The position numbers and the translations under genes were made by a program. A stretch of DNA of 64,000 nucleotides from Oscillospiraceae bacterium (lineage in GTDB: Bacteria; Bacillota; Clostridia; Oscillospirales; Ruminococcaceae). The number at the start of each line of letters is the position of its first letter. Within the stretch, counting starts at the first letter, position 1. This document shows, in pieces, positions 27,722 to 35,863 of the stretch. The stretch is from positions 1 through 64,000 of the forward strand of contig JAAWRH010000007.1 in assembly GCA_022800935.1 (NCBI GenBank). Direction: 5' to 3'. Under the pieces are notes generated by a model. It saw only the letters and a list, made by a program, of their open reading frames with translations, was not told where the DNA came from and made no database searches.

Positions 27722-28312
27722 TTAAAGCTCGATTTCCTCTCCCGGCTGGACGATGAGGCGGTTTTTCCCGGTGAAGCGCTCCGCTCGGCCGCGGTCAAAC
27801 AGCGCGCCGGGCTTCAGATGGATGGGGATGGAATATTTGGCGCCAATCAAATCCGCGCAGGCGGAGGCCTCCTCCAGGTCCATGTTATAGATGCCGTCGG
27901 CGGGGAGAAGGGCGTAATCCAGCTTCCGGGCTGCAAAGGTCTTCATCTGCCCGGTGGTGGAGGTATCGCCGGAGGCGTAGAGGGTAATCCCATCCACCGT
28001 GACGATATAGCCGACGCAGGCATCCCTGCTGTGGTTTTTGTTGTACGCCTCCACGGCCTCTACCGTCACGCCCTTGGTTTGGAAGGTGTTGTAGCGCCCG
28101 CCCTTCAGGGCATCCCGTTCGGTGATGATTTCGCAGTCCGGCTTTTTGACTGGAAGGCCAATCTGGTTGTGGTCGCTGTGCTGGTGGGTGACGAGAATCA
28201 GGTCGGCGGGCAGATCATAGCCCTCCCCGGCAAAGGGGTCGATGTAGATGACCATCCGGTCAGACGTGACGATTCGATAGCTGCCGTGTCCCTGATAAAG
28301 CAGTGTGGCCAT
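27722..28312 (-). CDS. MBL-fold metal-dependent hydrolase (UlaG-like)
   Basis: The 196-residue protein has the metal-binding motif THQHSDHN (about 41-48), a second metal ligand in ASGDTS and a late histidine in IPIHLKPG. It resembles small UlaG/YtkP-type hydrolases with unknown substrates. The ATG at 28310-28312 is set by AGGAGG eight bases upstream; a longer reading frame lacks a ribosome binding site. Confidence 0.87.
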   Translation of the reverse strand: MATLLYQGHGSYRIVTSDRMVIYIDPFAGEGYDLPADLILVTHQHSDHNQIGLPVKKPDCEIITERDALKGGRYNTFQTKGVTVEAVEAYNKNHSRDACVGYIVTVDGITLYASGDTSTTGQMKTFAARKLDYALLPADGIYNMDLEEASACADLIGAKYSIPIHLKPGALFDRGRAERFTGKNRLIVQPGEEIEL

Positions 28313-28480
28313 AGAGCATTCCTCCTGTGATGTAAATTTTTCTGTTTCTATGATACTCCATTTTACAGGGAAGAACAAGGAGATAATCGTGAAAAGCCTG
28401 GAAACAAATTTTTTCCGAAAGAGCAGATGCTTTAACCCGCTCTTTTTTATGGATAAATGTTACACATTTATCAAAATGGA

Positions 28481-28510
28481 TTGACGGAAAAAGGGAATAT
28501 CAGTTATACT
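28481..28510 (+). promoter_or_regulatory. Sigma-A promoter of galE
   Basis: TTGACG (28481-28486), an 18-base spacer and TATACT (28505-28510), about 50 bases before galE. Confidence 0.7.
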
Positions 28511-28560
28511 GTTTACAGAGAAAGCGCCACACCGGACAGAAACAGAAAGGGGTTTTAACC

Positions 28561-29568
28561 ATGACTATTTTGGTAACAGGCGGAACAGGGTATATCGGCA
28601 GCCATACGGCGGTCCTTCTCCTCCAAAACGGCTATGATGTTGTCATTATGGATAATCTTTGCAACTCCAAGGAGGAGGCTGTCAACCGCATTCAGGAGAT
28701 AACCGGAAAGCGCCCGGCGTTTTATCACACCGACATGATGGATATGGAGGGGATGCGTGCCATCTTCCGCGCCCACAAAATTGACGCGGTGATTCACTTT
28801 GCCGGGCTGAAGGCCGTTGGAGAGTCGGTACAGCAGCCCATGCGGTATTACTATAACAACATCACCGGCTCCCTTCAGCTCTTCCAAGTGATGGAGGAAT
28901 TCGGCGTAAGGACCATTGTGTTCAGCTCCTCCGCCACCGTATACGGGATGAATAACCCTGTCCCCTATGTGGAGGGGATGCCCACCTCCGCCACCAATCC
29001 CTATGGCTATACCAAGCTGATGATTGAGCAGATACTGATGGATATCCACAAAGCCAACCCCTCCTGGAATGTTGTGCTCCTGCGGTACTTTAACCCCATT
29101 GGGGCCCACGAATCTGGGCTTTTGGGGGAGGACCCCAACGGCATTCCCAACAACCTGATGCCCTATATCATGCAGGTGGCCGTGGGAAAGCTGCCCTGTC
29201 TGAATGTTTACGGCAGCGACTACGACACCCCTGACGGGACAGGCGTGCGGGACTATATCCATGTGATGGACCTGGCGGACGGGCATCTGAAAGCCCTGGA
29301 CTATATCCATAATCATCCGGGACTGGAGATTTTCAACCTGGGAACCGGCAGCGGGACCAGCGTTCTGGAGATAGTATCCGCCTTTGAGAAGGCCTCCGGT
29401 CAGAGGATTCCCTATCAAATCGCACCTCGCCGCGCCGGGGACATCGCCTGCTTCTATGCCGACAACGCCCGCGCCGCCAACCTGCTCCACTGGAAAGCCA
29501 ATTATACCATCGCCGATATGTGCAGGGACAGTTGGAACTTTATCCACAAAAATCCCAATGGGTTGTAA
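28561..29568 (+). CDS. galE: UDP-glucose 4-epimerase
   Basis: GalE interconverts UDP-glucose and UDP-galactose, serving galactose use and cell-surface glycans. The 335-residue short-chain dehydrogenase-type protein has the NAD loop GGTGYIGSH (7-15), the catalytic SSSATVYG and Y-x3-K in NPYGYTKL. Length is standard. GAAAGGGG precedes the ATG. Its 3' end overlaps the tail of the convergent SPASM remnant. Confidence 0.96.
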   Translation: MTILVTGGTGYIGSHTAVLLLQNGYDVVIMDNLCNSKEEAVNRIQEITGKRPAFYHTDMMDMEGMRAIFRAHKIDAVIHFAGLKAVGESVQQPMRYYYNNITGSLQLFQVMEEFGVRTIVFSSSATVYGMNNPVPYVEGMPTSATNPYGYTKLMIEQILMDIHKANPSWNVVLLRYFNPIGAHESGLLGEDPNGIPNNLMPYIMQVAVGKLPCLNVYGSDYDTPDGTGVRDYIHVMDLADGHLKALDYIHNHPGLEIFNLGTGSGTSVLEIVSAFEKASGQRIPYQIAPRRAGDIACFYADNARAANLLHWKANYTIADMCRDSWNFIHKNPNGL

Positions 29569-30065
29569 TGTGCAGCGTTTTTCCGCAGGTACTCGTTGAC
29601 CTGCACCCTTGCCTTCTGCATATTGCAGATGTACTTTGCCCGCTGGAAGTTGGTGCTTGTATCCGCCGCGTCATAGCTGAAGCCCTGACACTGGGGGCAC
29701 CCCTGGGCAATGGGACACCGGGCGCATTCGTCGTCATCCTGATACCTGACGGCGGCAACCATAAAGGGCCGGACCAGGTCCATGTCGATTCCGTCCTGAA
29801 GAGTTCCCACCACCCGTTCCTGATGACAGTTCAGCGAGTAATCCTTGTATCTCACGCAGGGGTAAATTTTTCCATCCGGGCTTAGGGCCATCATCTTTCC
29901 CGCACCGCAGTAGGCGTTGTCCCGCATTTCCTCCAGCAGATAGCCACCAATGGAATCAGAGAAAAAGGTGCAGTAATATTTGTCGAACATTTGGTTGTCC
30001 AGGATATAATCTGCAAGGCTGCGGAGCTGCTCCTCCCGAAGAAGGTCGTCATCCTCCTGCCAAAC
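29502..30065 (-). pseudogene. C-terminal SPASM fragment of a radical SAM peptide maturase
   Basis: The fragment carries the cysteine pattern of a SPASM domain for auxiliary Fe-S clusters: YCGAGKMMALSPDGKIYPC, then CARCPIAQGCPQCQGF, and a C-terminal RAKYICNMQKARV that resembles maturases of CXXX-repeat peptides. The N-terminal radical SAM core with its CxxxCxxC motif is absent. Upstream, the reading frame dissolves into short direct repeats (AGGATGTTTGGCAGG twice near 30060-30090). The 3' end runs into galE. I therefore read it as a truncated gene. The listed 5' limit is approximate. Confidence 0.65.
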
Positions 30066-30212
30066 ATCCTCCTGCCAAACATCCTGCTGCCCATCATCTG
30101 ATAGCCGACACCCTCCGGACGTCTTTTCCCGTGCCCGGTGTTTTTTACTTTAATTTTGAGACGCCCCCCTTTATAATCCTTATATTCAAAAAACATTTCC
30201 GATAATTCCCTG

Positions 30213-30242
30213 TCATATCGTGAAAAACAGAATGCCATAATA
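30213..30242 (+). promoter_or_regulatory. Possible sigma-G-type promoter of the SASP gene
   Basis: TCATA (30213-30217) and CATAATA (30236-30242) with an 18-base spacer resemble forespore sigma-G elements with one -35 mismatch. The match is short, so this is tentative. Confidence 0.3.
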
Positions 30243-30333
30243 GGATTGCGGGCATAAAACAATGTCTTTTATGGGCCCCTTTCAAATAGAATCTGAAATC
30301 AACTCAAAATGTATAGATAGGAGATAACGAATT

Positions 30334-30528
30334 ATGACCAGCAATAATCGTATTGTAGTACCCGAAGCAAAGGAAGCTATGGAGAAGTTCAAGATGGAGG
30401 CTGCCAACGAGGTTGGCGTTACCCTCAAGCAGGGCTATAACGGCGATCTGACCTCCCGTCAGGCCGGTTCCATCGGTGGACAGATGGTCAAGAAGATGAT
30501 CGAGTCCTACGAGAACTCCATTAAGTAA
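30334..30528 (+). CDS. Alpha/beta-type small acid-soluble spore protein
   Basis: This 64-residue protein has both family signatures: MEKFKMEAANEVGV with the germination-protease site, and GYNGDLTSRQAGSIGGQMVKKMIE. SASPs coat and protect DNA in the dormant spore and are broken down at germination. The gene is direct evidence that the lineage can make spores. A strong GGAG-type site and a strong terminator bracket it. Confidence 0.97.
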   Translation: MTSNNRIVVPEAKEAMEKFKMEAANEVGVTLKQGYNGDLTSRQAGSIGGQMVKKMIESYENSIK

Positions 30529-30559
30529 GGTTTTCTCACATTGTCCTTTTACAGGACGA

Positions 30560-30599
30560 GGGCGCTCTGCCGTCGGCGGAGCGCCCTTTTTCTCTTTTT
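30560..30599 (+). terminator. Terminator of the SASP gene
   Basis: The arms GGGCGCTCTGCC (30560-30571) and GGCGGAGCGCCC (30575-30586) are followed by TTTTTCTCTTTTT. Confidence 0.9.
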
Positions 30600-30611
30600 G
30601 AGGCAACCTCC

Positions 30612-31076
30612 CTATTTCCCCACATCAACCCATCCCACGGCGTTAGCATACCGGTATAGCTCCTCACAACTCAACTCAATAGCGCTGTTGGAGCTTCCGC
30701 AGGCCGGGAAAACCGTTTCGTGCTCCTTGAGGGATTCGTCCAGATATACCCTGACCTCTTCCGGTATGGCAAAGGGACATACCCCGCCTACCTTGTGCCC
30801 AACCTTTTCCGCAACCTCCTCCAGAGACGGCATTTTCGCCTTTGTTCCGAAAGCGGCCTTAAATTTAGAGTTGTCCACCTTTTTATCTCCAGCCATGACC
30901 ACCAGGATGCAGCTTCCGTCTTTCGTCAGGAAGGAGAGGGTTTTGGCAATGCGCCCTGGCTGGGTGTGCAGCGCTTGGGATGCAAGCTCCACCGTCGCGC
31001 TGGAAACATCGAATTCCATCACCTTGTCCGCAAGGCCGTATGGTTCAAAATAGGCTTTCACTTTTTCCACCGACAT
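30612..31076 (-). CDS. YbaK/EbsC-type aminoacyl-tRNA deacylase
   Basis: The 154-residue single-domain protein matches the YbaK/ProXp family that clears mischarged tRNA such as Cys-tRNA(Pro). Landmarks are the conserved lysine in GRIAKTLSF, VVMAGDKKVD and the GHKVGGVCPF loop. The start at 31076 follows AGGAAG by eight bases. It sits alone between the SASP terminator and a lipoprotein gene. Confidence 0.85.
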   Translation of the reverse strand: MSVEKVKAYFEPYGLADKVMEFDVSSATVELASQALHTQPGRIAKTLSFLTKDGSCILVVMAGDKKVDNSKFKAAFGTKAKMPSLEEVAEKVGHKVGGVCPFAIPEEVRVYLDESLKEHETVFPACGSSNSAIELSCEELYRYANAVGWVDVGK

Positions 31077-31131
31077 GGGGAACACTTCCTTTATTTGTAA
31101 AATGATTCTTTTAGAAGATATCGGAGGGTCA

Positions 31132-31788
31132 TTATGGTGCTATCATCTCAATCCGGACACCGTAAAGGGTAAACATATCTGTTAAGAAGGACTCCGGGTC
31201 CTCCCGGAACCTGTCGTTGAAAAGAAAGGAGCCTGTTGCGGAAACGGTGTTGTTCTCCCCCTTGGTAAGGGTCACAGCGACTGGGTCGGCATGGTGAAAG
31301 GTGTAGATATAGATAATGTCTTCATCCAGTTCGGTGCTGACAAAGGTCTTTTTCACAGTACATATGCTGGCGGCCGCCAAAACCTCCGCGCCGCCCATGG
31401 CGTTGATCTGGGTGACAACAGCGGCGTTCAGCCGGGATTTCAGGTTATCCCGCAAAGAAGGCGACAGGTTGTCAAGGACGATATCTGTCTGCCTCATAAG
31501 CGCAGCATCCGAAACCTTGACCCGGTACACCCAATCCAACCCTGCAAAATTCCCGCTCCCGGTCTTCTGGAGCAGAGACTTGATGCTGTCGGAGGAGGAA
31601 AAGGAATCCACATATTCTTCGCTGGCAGCCATCTCCGCTAAAAGAGAAACCATCTCAAGGCCGTGGTCATATAAGGATTTTTCATCGGTTGATTCCTGTT
31701 GAACAGGTTTGCGACATCCTGCCAGCAGAGCGGAAATCACGGCAAGGGAACAACACACAGCCAGTATTCCTTTTAAAAACGGTTTCAT
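31132..31788 (-). CDS. Putative lipoprotein of unknown function
   Basis: The 218-residue protein has an N-terminal signal ending in the lipobox LLAGC, then a largely helical, Ser/Asp-rich domain and a C-terminal beta region. No known domain is recognised. AAGGAG lies nine bases before ATG at 31786-31788. It is likely surface-anchored; its neighbours give no functional clue. Confidence 0.7.
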   Translation of the reverse strand: MKPFLKGILAVCCSLAVISALLAGCRKPVQQESTDEKSLYDHGLEMVSLLAEMAASEEYVDSFSSSDSIKSLLQKTGSGNFAGLDWVYRVKVSDAALMRQTDIVLDNLSPSLRDNLKSRLNAAVVTQINAMGGAEVLAAASICTVKKTFVSTELDEDIIYIYTFHHADPVAVTLTKGENNTVSATGSFLFNDRFREDPESFLTDMFTLYGVRIEMIAP

Positions 31789-32015
31789 TAAAAACCACTC
31801 CTTTTGATTGGTTGCTGAAGACAGGAAAAGGAATCTATTACAGTATTGCGGTTTCTTGAGTTTTTTCCATTTTGTCTTCCGTACAGCTCTTATTTTCCCG
31901 TTTATCTCCATATTGCCCTACATGTTGTTCAAACGCCTTTTCCTGATTGAATAGGGACATTATGATATCAAATACCTCCTGTTCCCGGCTTAGATATTCT
32001 TTCAAAATCCTTTGG

Positions 32016-32045
32016 TCCGCAGACGAAAAGAATTTCGTCTGCGGA
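32016..32045 (-). terminator. Hairpin after the transketolase operon
   Basis: A perfect 13-bp stem (TCCGCAGACGAAA at 32016-32028, complement at 32033-32045) lies about 40 bases past the stop of the minus-strand operon. The T-run is displaced, so termination efficiency is uncertain. Confidence 0.6.
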
Positions 32046-32083
32046 TTAGGTTTTCAACAGAAGGGGGAATAGACGGTGGAAAA

Positions 32084-33013
32084 TCACAAAAATTCCTTTA
32101 CCTTATTTATAATCGCCTCCTTTGTCAGTCCATAGTACTCCAGCAGCTCCTCCGGGCCCTGGGCCGACTGGCCAAAGGAATCGTTGATTGCTACATAGTC
32201 CATCGGTACTTTTGACTTTCTCAGGGCAAGGGCGGTCTGGGATGCCAGTCCCCCGATGTAGGTGTGTTCCTCCGCCGTTACGGCGGCCTTCATCCCCTCT
32301 GCCAGCTTTGCTACAGCCTCGTAGGGGAAGGGCTTCATGGTGCAGAGGTTTACCACCTTGACGGAAATGCCCTCCAGTTCCAGCGCCTCAGCGGCTTCCA
32401 TCGCCTTTCCGGTCATGGTTCCATGGGCGAAGACGACTGTGTCAGTGCCCTCCCTCAACACTCTTGGTTCGCCGAGGCGGAATTTCGCGCCTTCCGGTAG
32501 AAGGTCCGGCAGGTCGTTGCGCATGGTCCGGATGTAGACGGGACCATGTATCTCCACGGCGGCGCGGACGCATTGGCGGGTTTCTTCCGCGTCGCAGGGG
32601 GTCAGGACGGTCATGTTTGGAATGGCGCTCATAATGGCCACATCCTCTACCGCCTGATGGGAGGAACCATCTCCGAAATCCGACAGCCCCGCCGAGGAGC
32701 CGCAGATTTTTACGTTCAGCTTACCGACAGATACCGTCTGACGTATCTGGTCATAGGGCCGCCCCGCGGCAAACACCGCGAAGGAGTTGCAGAAGGCAAT
32801 TTTGCCCGAAACCGCAAGCCCGGCGGCGGTGGAGATCATATCCTGCTCCGCAATGCCCATCTCAAAATACCGTTCCGGAAACTCCTGCTGGAACAGGTTG
32901 GACATGGTGGATTTCCCCAGGTCTGCCTCCAGAACAACGATGTCTTTATTTTCATAGCCGAGGGCGACAAGCTCCTCGCCGTATGCCAGGCGCTGGCTCT
33001 GTGTTTTACTCAT
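32084..33013 (-). CDS. Transketolase, C-terminal subunit
   Basis: The 309-residue protein carries the pyrimidine-binding and C-terminal domains of a split transketolase, including the thiamine-activating glutamate region YFEMGIAEQDMISTAAGLA and a C-terminal GGLASQTALAL segment. With the adjacent N-terminal subunit it would transfer two-carbon ketol units between sugar phosphates. It is 25 bases after that subunit. Split transketolases in Firmicutes often serve a dedicated sugar route rather than the central pentose pathway; the SDR upstream suggests the same. Confidence 0.93.
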   Translation of the reverse strand: MSKTQSQRLAYGEELVALGYENKDIVVLEADLGKSTMSNLFQQEFPERYFEMGIAEQDMISTAAGLAVSGKIAFCNSFAVFAAGRPYDQIRQTVSVGKLNVKICGSSAGLSDFGDGSSHQAVEDVAIMSAIPNMTVLTPCDAEETRQCVRAAVEIHGPVYIRTMRNDLPDLLPEGAKFRLGEPRVLREGTDTVVFAHGTMTGKAMEAAEALELEGISVKVVNLCTMKPFPYEAVAKLAEGMKAAVTAEEHTYIGGLASQTALALRKSKVPMDYVAINDSFGQSAQGPEELLEYYGLTKEAIINKVKEFL

Positions 33014-33038
33014 GGAATCATCTCTCCTCTCTTGCCGG

Positions 33039-33938
33039 TTATCGCTCCAGCTTTGCCAGCTGGGCGTCCAGTTCCTTCAGGGCGGTTTCGTACTGCTCCC
33101 GCGTCAGGGCGGTGTTGTGGAAGCTGGTCTGGTTTTCCGCAAAGGAAATGCCCTTCCCCTTGACGGTATGGGCGATGATGGCGGTGGGCTTTCCCTTGAT
33201 AGTATCTGCCTCGTCCAGGGCGCGGAGGATTTCTTCTATCTTGTGGCCGTCTATCTCGATGACATGCCAGCCGAAAGCGGCCCATTTTTCCGGCAAGGGA
33301 TTAGTGTCAAAGCGGTCCGAAACAGCCCCGGTGGCCTGGAGGCGATTCTGGTCTATGATGCCCACAAGGTTGTCTATCTTGTGGGCGGAGGCGGCCATGG
33401 CGGCTTCCCATATCTGTCCTTCTGCCTGTTCACCGTCCCCCATAACGCAATAGACCTTACCGGGGCGGTTGTCCAGGCGCATTGCCAGGGCCATACCGTT
33501 GGCGATGGAAAGCCCCTGGCCCAGGGAGCCGGTGTTGGCCTCTATGCCGGGGGTACGGATGCGGTCAGGGTGCCCCTGAAGGCGAGCTCCCAGGTTTTTA
33601 ACCTCCCAAAGGTCTTCCTTGGGAAAATACCCCAGCTCCGCCAGAGCGGCGTATTGAGCGATTCCGGCATGGCCCTTGCTGTAGAGGAACCTGTCCCGAT
33701 CCTCCCAGTCGGGGTTTTGGGGGTTCAGCTTCATTTTTCGTCCATACAGAGCCGCGACAATGTCCGCGCTGGAGCAGGATCCCCCCAGATGTCCTACATG
33801 TCCCTCACAGCCAATCATCATCACAACGTCCTTGCGGATCTGTGCCGCAAGCCGCTGAATTCTTTTCACCGTTCCATGATTGTGATACTGTTCTTCCAGA
33901 TATTGGAGCTTCTGCTTAATGATTTCCTGATTTGCCAT
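33039..33938 (-). CDS. Transketolase, N-terminal (TPP-binding) subunit
   Basis: The 299-residue subunit contains the diphosphate-binding motif VMGDGEQAEGQIWEA (about 161-175) with the later IIDQNRLQ, and GHVGHLGGSCSSADI near the start. GGAGG precedes the ATG. It lies 24 bases after the SDR gene and pairs with the C-terminal subunit that follows. Cofactor: thiamine diphosphate with Mg2+. Confidence 0.93.
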   Translation of the reverse strand: MANQEIIKQKLQYLEEQYHNHGTVKRIQRLAAQIRKDVVMMIGCEGHVGHLGGSCSSADIVAALYGRKMKLNPQNPDWEDRDRFLYSKGHAGIAQYAALAELGYFPKEDLWEVKNLGARLQGHPDRIRTPGIEANTGSLGQGLSIANGMALAMRLDNRPGKVYCVMGDGEQAEGQIWEAAMAASAHKIDNLVGIIDQNRLQATGAVSDRFDTNPLPEKWAAFGWHVIEIDGHKIEEILRALDEADTIKGKPTAIIAHTVKGKGISFAENQTSFHNTALTREQYETALKELDAQLAKLER

Positions 33939-33962
33939 CTCTGTTTCCTCCCATTAGGCTTT

Positions 33963-34715
33963 TTAGTAGCAGGTGACGCCGCCGTCGATGGGCAGGGCCA
34001 CGCCGTTGATAAACGCCGCCTCCTCCGAAGCGAGATACAGCACCGCGTTGGCCACGTCGTCCACTGTCGCCAGCCGCCCTAAAGGTACTTCGCCCAAGCG
34101 CTCCTTTTTCCGCTCAGGGTCCTTGAAAAGCTCCTGGACAAAGGGGGTATCCACGGTGCTGGGGTTGATGCAGTTGCAGCGGATTCCGTCCTTGGCGTAC
34201 CGGGAGGCCACAGCCTTGGTGAGCATGGTGACGGCGCCCTTGGTGGCGGTGTATGCCTCCGGCGTGTACCGGTGGCCGATAAGCCCGCACACCGAGGAGG
34301 TGTTGATGATTGCTCCGCCGCCTTGATGGCGCATGACAGGAATGGCAGTCTTACAGCCCAGGAACACCGTTCCGGTGTTGATGCGCATCATGGTGTTCCA
34401 CTCGTCAAAGGACATCTCCTCAATGGGCTTGCGGATGTTGATGCCGGCGTTGTTGACAAGGACGTCCACCCTGCCGGTGAGCTCCAGGGCCTGGGTGAAC
34501 GCCTTCTGCCAGTCGGGCTCACTGGTGAGATCGGTCCGGCAGAACCAGGCCTTTTTTCCGGACTGAACAAGCTCCTCTGCCAGCGCCGTACCCTTATTTT
34601 CCTCCAGGTCCAGGATGAAAACCGACGCCCCTTTCTGGGAAAGCAATCTTGCCATGGCGGAACCCAGTCCCCCCGCTCCGCCGGTGATGAGAATTGTTTT
34701 TCCGGATACATTCAT
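33963..34715 (-). CDS. Short-chain dehydrogenase/reductase (KduD/gluconate dehydrogenase-like)
   Basis: The 250-residue protein has the cofactor loop TGGAGGLGSAMA (about 12-23), NNAGI (88-92), a catalytic Ser in INTSSVCG and Y-x3-K in EAYTATKGAV. Classical SDR oxidoreductases of this type act on keto-gluconates or related sugar acids with NAD(P). The start at 34715 follows AAGGTGG by eight bases. It heads the operon with the split transketolase, implying a polyol or sugar-acid route feeding ketose phosphates; the true substrate is not determined by sequence. Confidence 0.85.
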   Translation of the reverse strand: MNVSGKTILITGGAGGLGSAMARLLSQKGASVFILDLEENKGTALAEELVQSGKKAWFCRTDLTSEPDWQKAFTQALELTGRVDVLVNNAGINIRKPIEEMSFDEWNTMMRINTGTVFLGCKTAIPVMRHQGGGAIINTSSVCGLIGHRYTPEAYTATKGAVTMLTKAVASRYAKDGIRCNCINPSTVDTPFVQELFKDPERKKERLGEVPLGRLATVDDVANAVLYLASEEAAFINGVALPIDGGVTCY

Positions 34716-34754
34716 ATCAGATACCACCTTTTGGACAATTTTGGAAATGTTTGA

Positions 34755-34766
34755 TTTCTATAGAAA
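34755..34766. promoter_or_regulatory. Palindrome upstream of the SDR-transketolase operon
   Basis: TTTCTATAGAAA is a perfect 12-base palindrome 40 bases upstream of the SDR start, within the presumed leader or promoter. It is a candidate operator. Confidence 0.45.
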
Positions 34767-34791
34767 AAATAAATATTTATACCATATTTAG

Positions 34792-34806
34792 TCTATTTTA
34801 AATAGA
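34792..34806. promoter_or_regulatory. Second inverted repeat upstream of the SDR-transketolase operon
   Basis: TCTATTTTAAATAGA is a 7-1-7 perfect inverted repeat. Together with the palindrome at 34755-34766, it flanks a TATAAA-like box on the minus strand (near 34775-34780), as expected for a regulator-controlled promoter. Confidence 0.45.
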
Positions 34807-34874
34807 AGGAAATGTCAAGCAAAAAATACTTGAATGCTTTGTGAACAGCGTAAAAGAGGCCGGGTAAAAGCAGC

Positions 34875-34902
34875 TTGACAACTCTGCTTTTTTCAGTATA
34901 AT
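34875..34902 (+). promoter_or_regulatory. Sigma-A promoter of the Ser-rich lipoprotein gene
   Basis: A perfect TTGACA (34875-34880), a 16-base spacer and a perfect TATAAT (34897-34902). Confidence 0.75.
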
Positions 34903-34977
34903 GACCTTTGGTAGATTGCCGGTGTTCTGTGACCGGTTCTCCAAATCGTCCGCCGATCAAATCAATAAAGAAAGTGA

Positions 34978-35769
34978 ATGGTTTCAATGAAAAAAATATC
35001 GGTTCTTTTGGCAGCAGTTATGATTCTTTCCATTGCTGGCTGCTCTTCCCCTTCAGACAATTCCAGCTCCAGCGGTTCTGCTCCGGATCGTATTCCTTCT
35101 CAATCCTTCGTTTCTCCATCCTCATCCTCTAAGGAATCCTCCTCTGTGGGGGAGGCTGGTATACCGGAGATGACCGCCGCCGGTTCGGTGGATGGCGTGA
35201 CCTATACCAACAGTGTTCTGGGCATTACCTATACGGTGCCGGAGGGCTGGATGCTGGAAAACCCGGAGGATACCCTGGCCGGACAGCTGGATCGCCTTGC
35301 CCAGACCCAGGGGCAGGAGGTTGCTGACAGCAACAAACAAAATATCGATGCGGGTTATACGGGCTACCTCTTCTATGCCTCTGCCCCCGATGAGACGGAG
35401 ACCTCCAACCTTCTGGTCCAGATTGCCTCCGAGGAATCGGTCAACGGTATGTCCTCCATAGAATACGCAGGAGCTCTTGCGGAGGCCTTTGAGGAAGGGT
35501 ATAAGCAGTTCGGGGTCGAGGCCTCCGTAGAGCCCGCTCAGGAGCTCACCATTGACGGACATCAGGTTGCCCTGGCCAGCGTCCAGGTGGTGCTGGACGG
35601 CAGAATCAACGGGCTTGACGGGTATGAGTTTGACAATTACCATCTCGCCCAGGCGTACAGCGTCTACACCGTCAAAGGCGCGGTGGTGGTGGCGATGCTT
35701 TCGGCTTTCAGCGACGAGGACCTGGAGGCCGGGCTGAACGCGCTGAAAAGCGTGCGGTTTTCCTCCTGA
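34978..35769 (+). CDS. Putative lipoprotein with Ser-rich linker
   Basis: The 263-residue protein has a short signal ending in the lipobox SIAGC, a serine-rich linker (about 23-56) and a folded domain starting at about residue 65 with YTNSVLGITYTVPEGWML, reminiscent of PsbP/DUF1795-like beta-sandwich domains in Clostridia lipoproteins. It should sit outside the membrane. The start may instead be the ATG at 34987, three codons later; the ribosome binding site does not decide. Function unknown. Confidence 0.7.
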   Translation: MVSMKKISVLLAAVMILSIAGCSSPSDNSSSSGSAPDRIPSQSFVSPSSSSKESSSVGEAGIPEMTAAGSVDGVTYTNSVLGITYTVPEGWMLENPEDTLAGQLDRLAQTQGQEVADSNKQNIDAGYTGYLFYASAPDETETSNLLVQIASEESVNGMSSIEYAGALAEAFEEGYKQFGVEASVEPAQELTIDGHQVALASVQVVLDGRINGLDGYEFDNYHLAQAYSVYTVKGAVVVAMLSAFSDEDLEAGLNALKSVRFSS

Positions 35770-35794
35770 CGCCAGTTTGCCAATACCGATTTGA

Positions 35795-35839
35795 GGGACA
35801 GAGGCTGTCTTCCGCAGACGCAGACCTCTGTCCCTTTTC
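35795..35839 (+). terminator. Terminator after the Ser-rich lipoprotein gene
   Basis: The arms GGGACAGAGG (35795-35804) and CCTCTGTCCC (35825-35834), with a partly paired interior, are followed by TTTTCT. Confidence 0.8.
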
Positions 35840-35863
35840 TAATCCATGAAAGGGGGCTCCTGT

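Noticed and set aside
29891-30262. A minus-strand frame of 123 codons overlapping the SPASM remnant
   Set aside because: It is out of frame with the SPASM cysteines, runs through short direct repeats and shows no peptide-precursor features such as Cys-x3 repeats.
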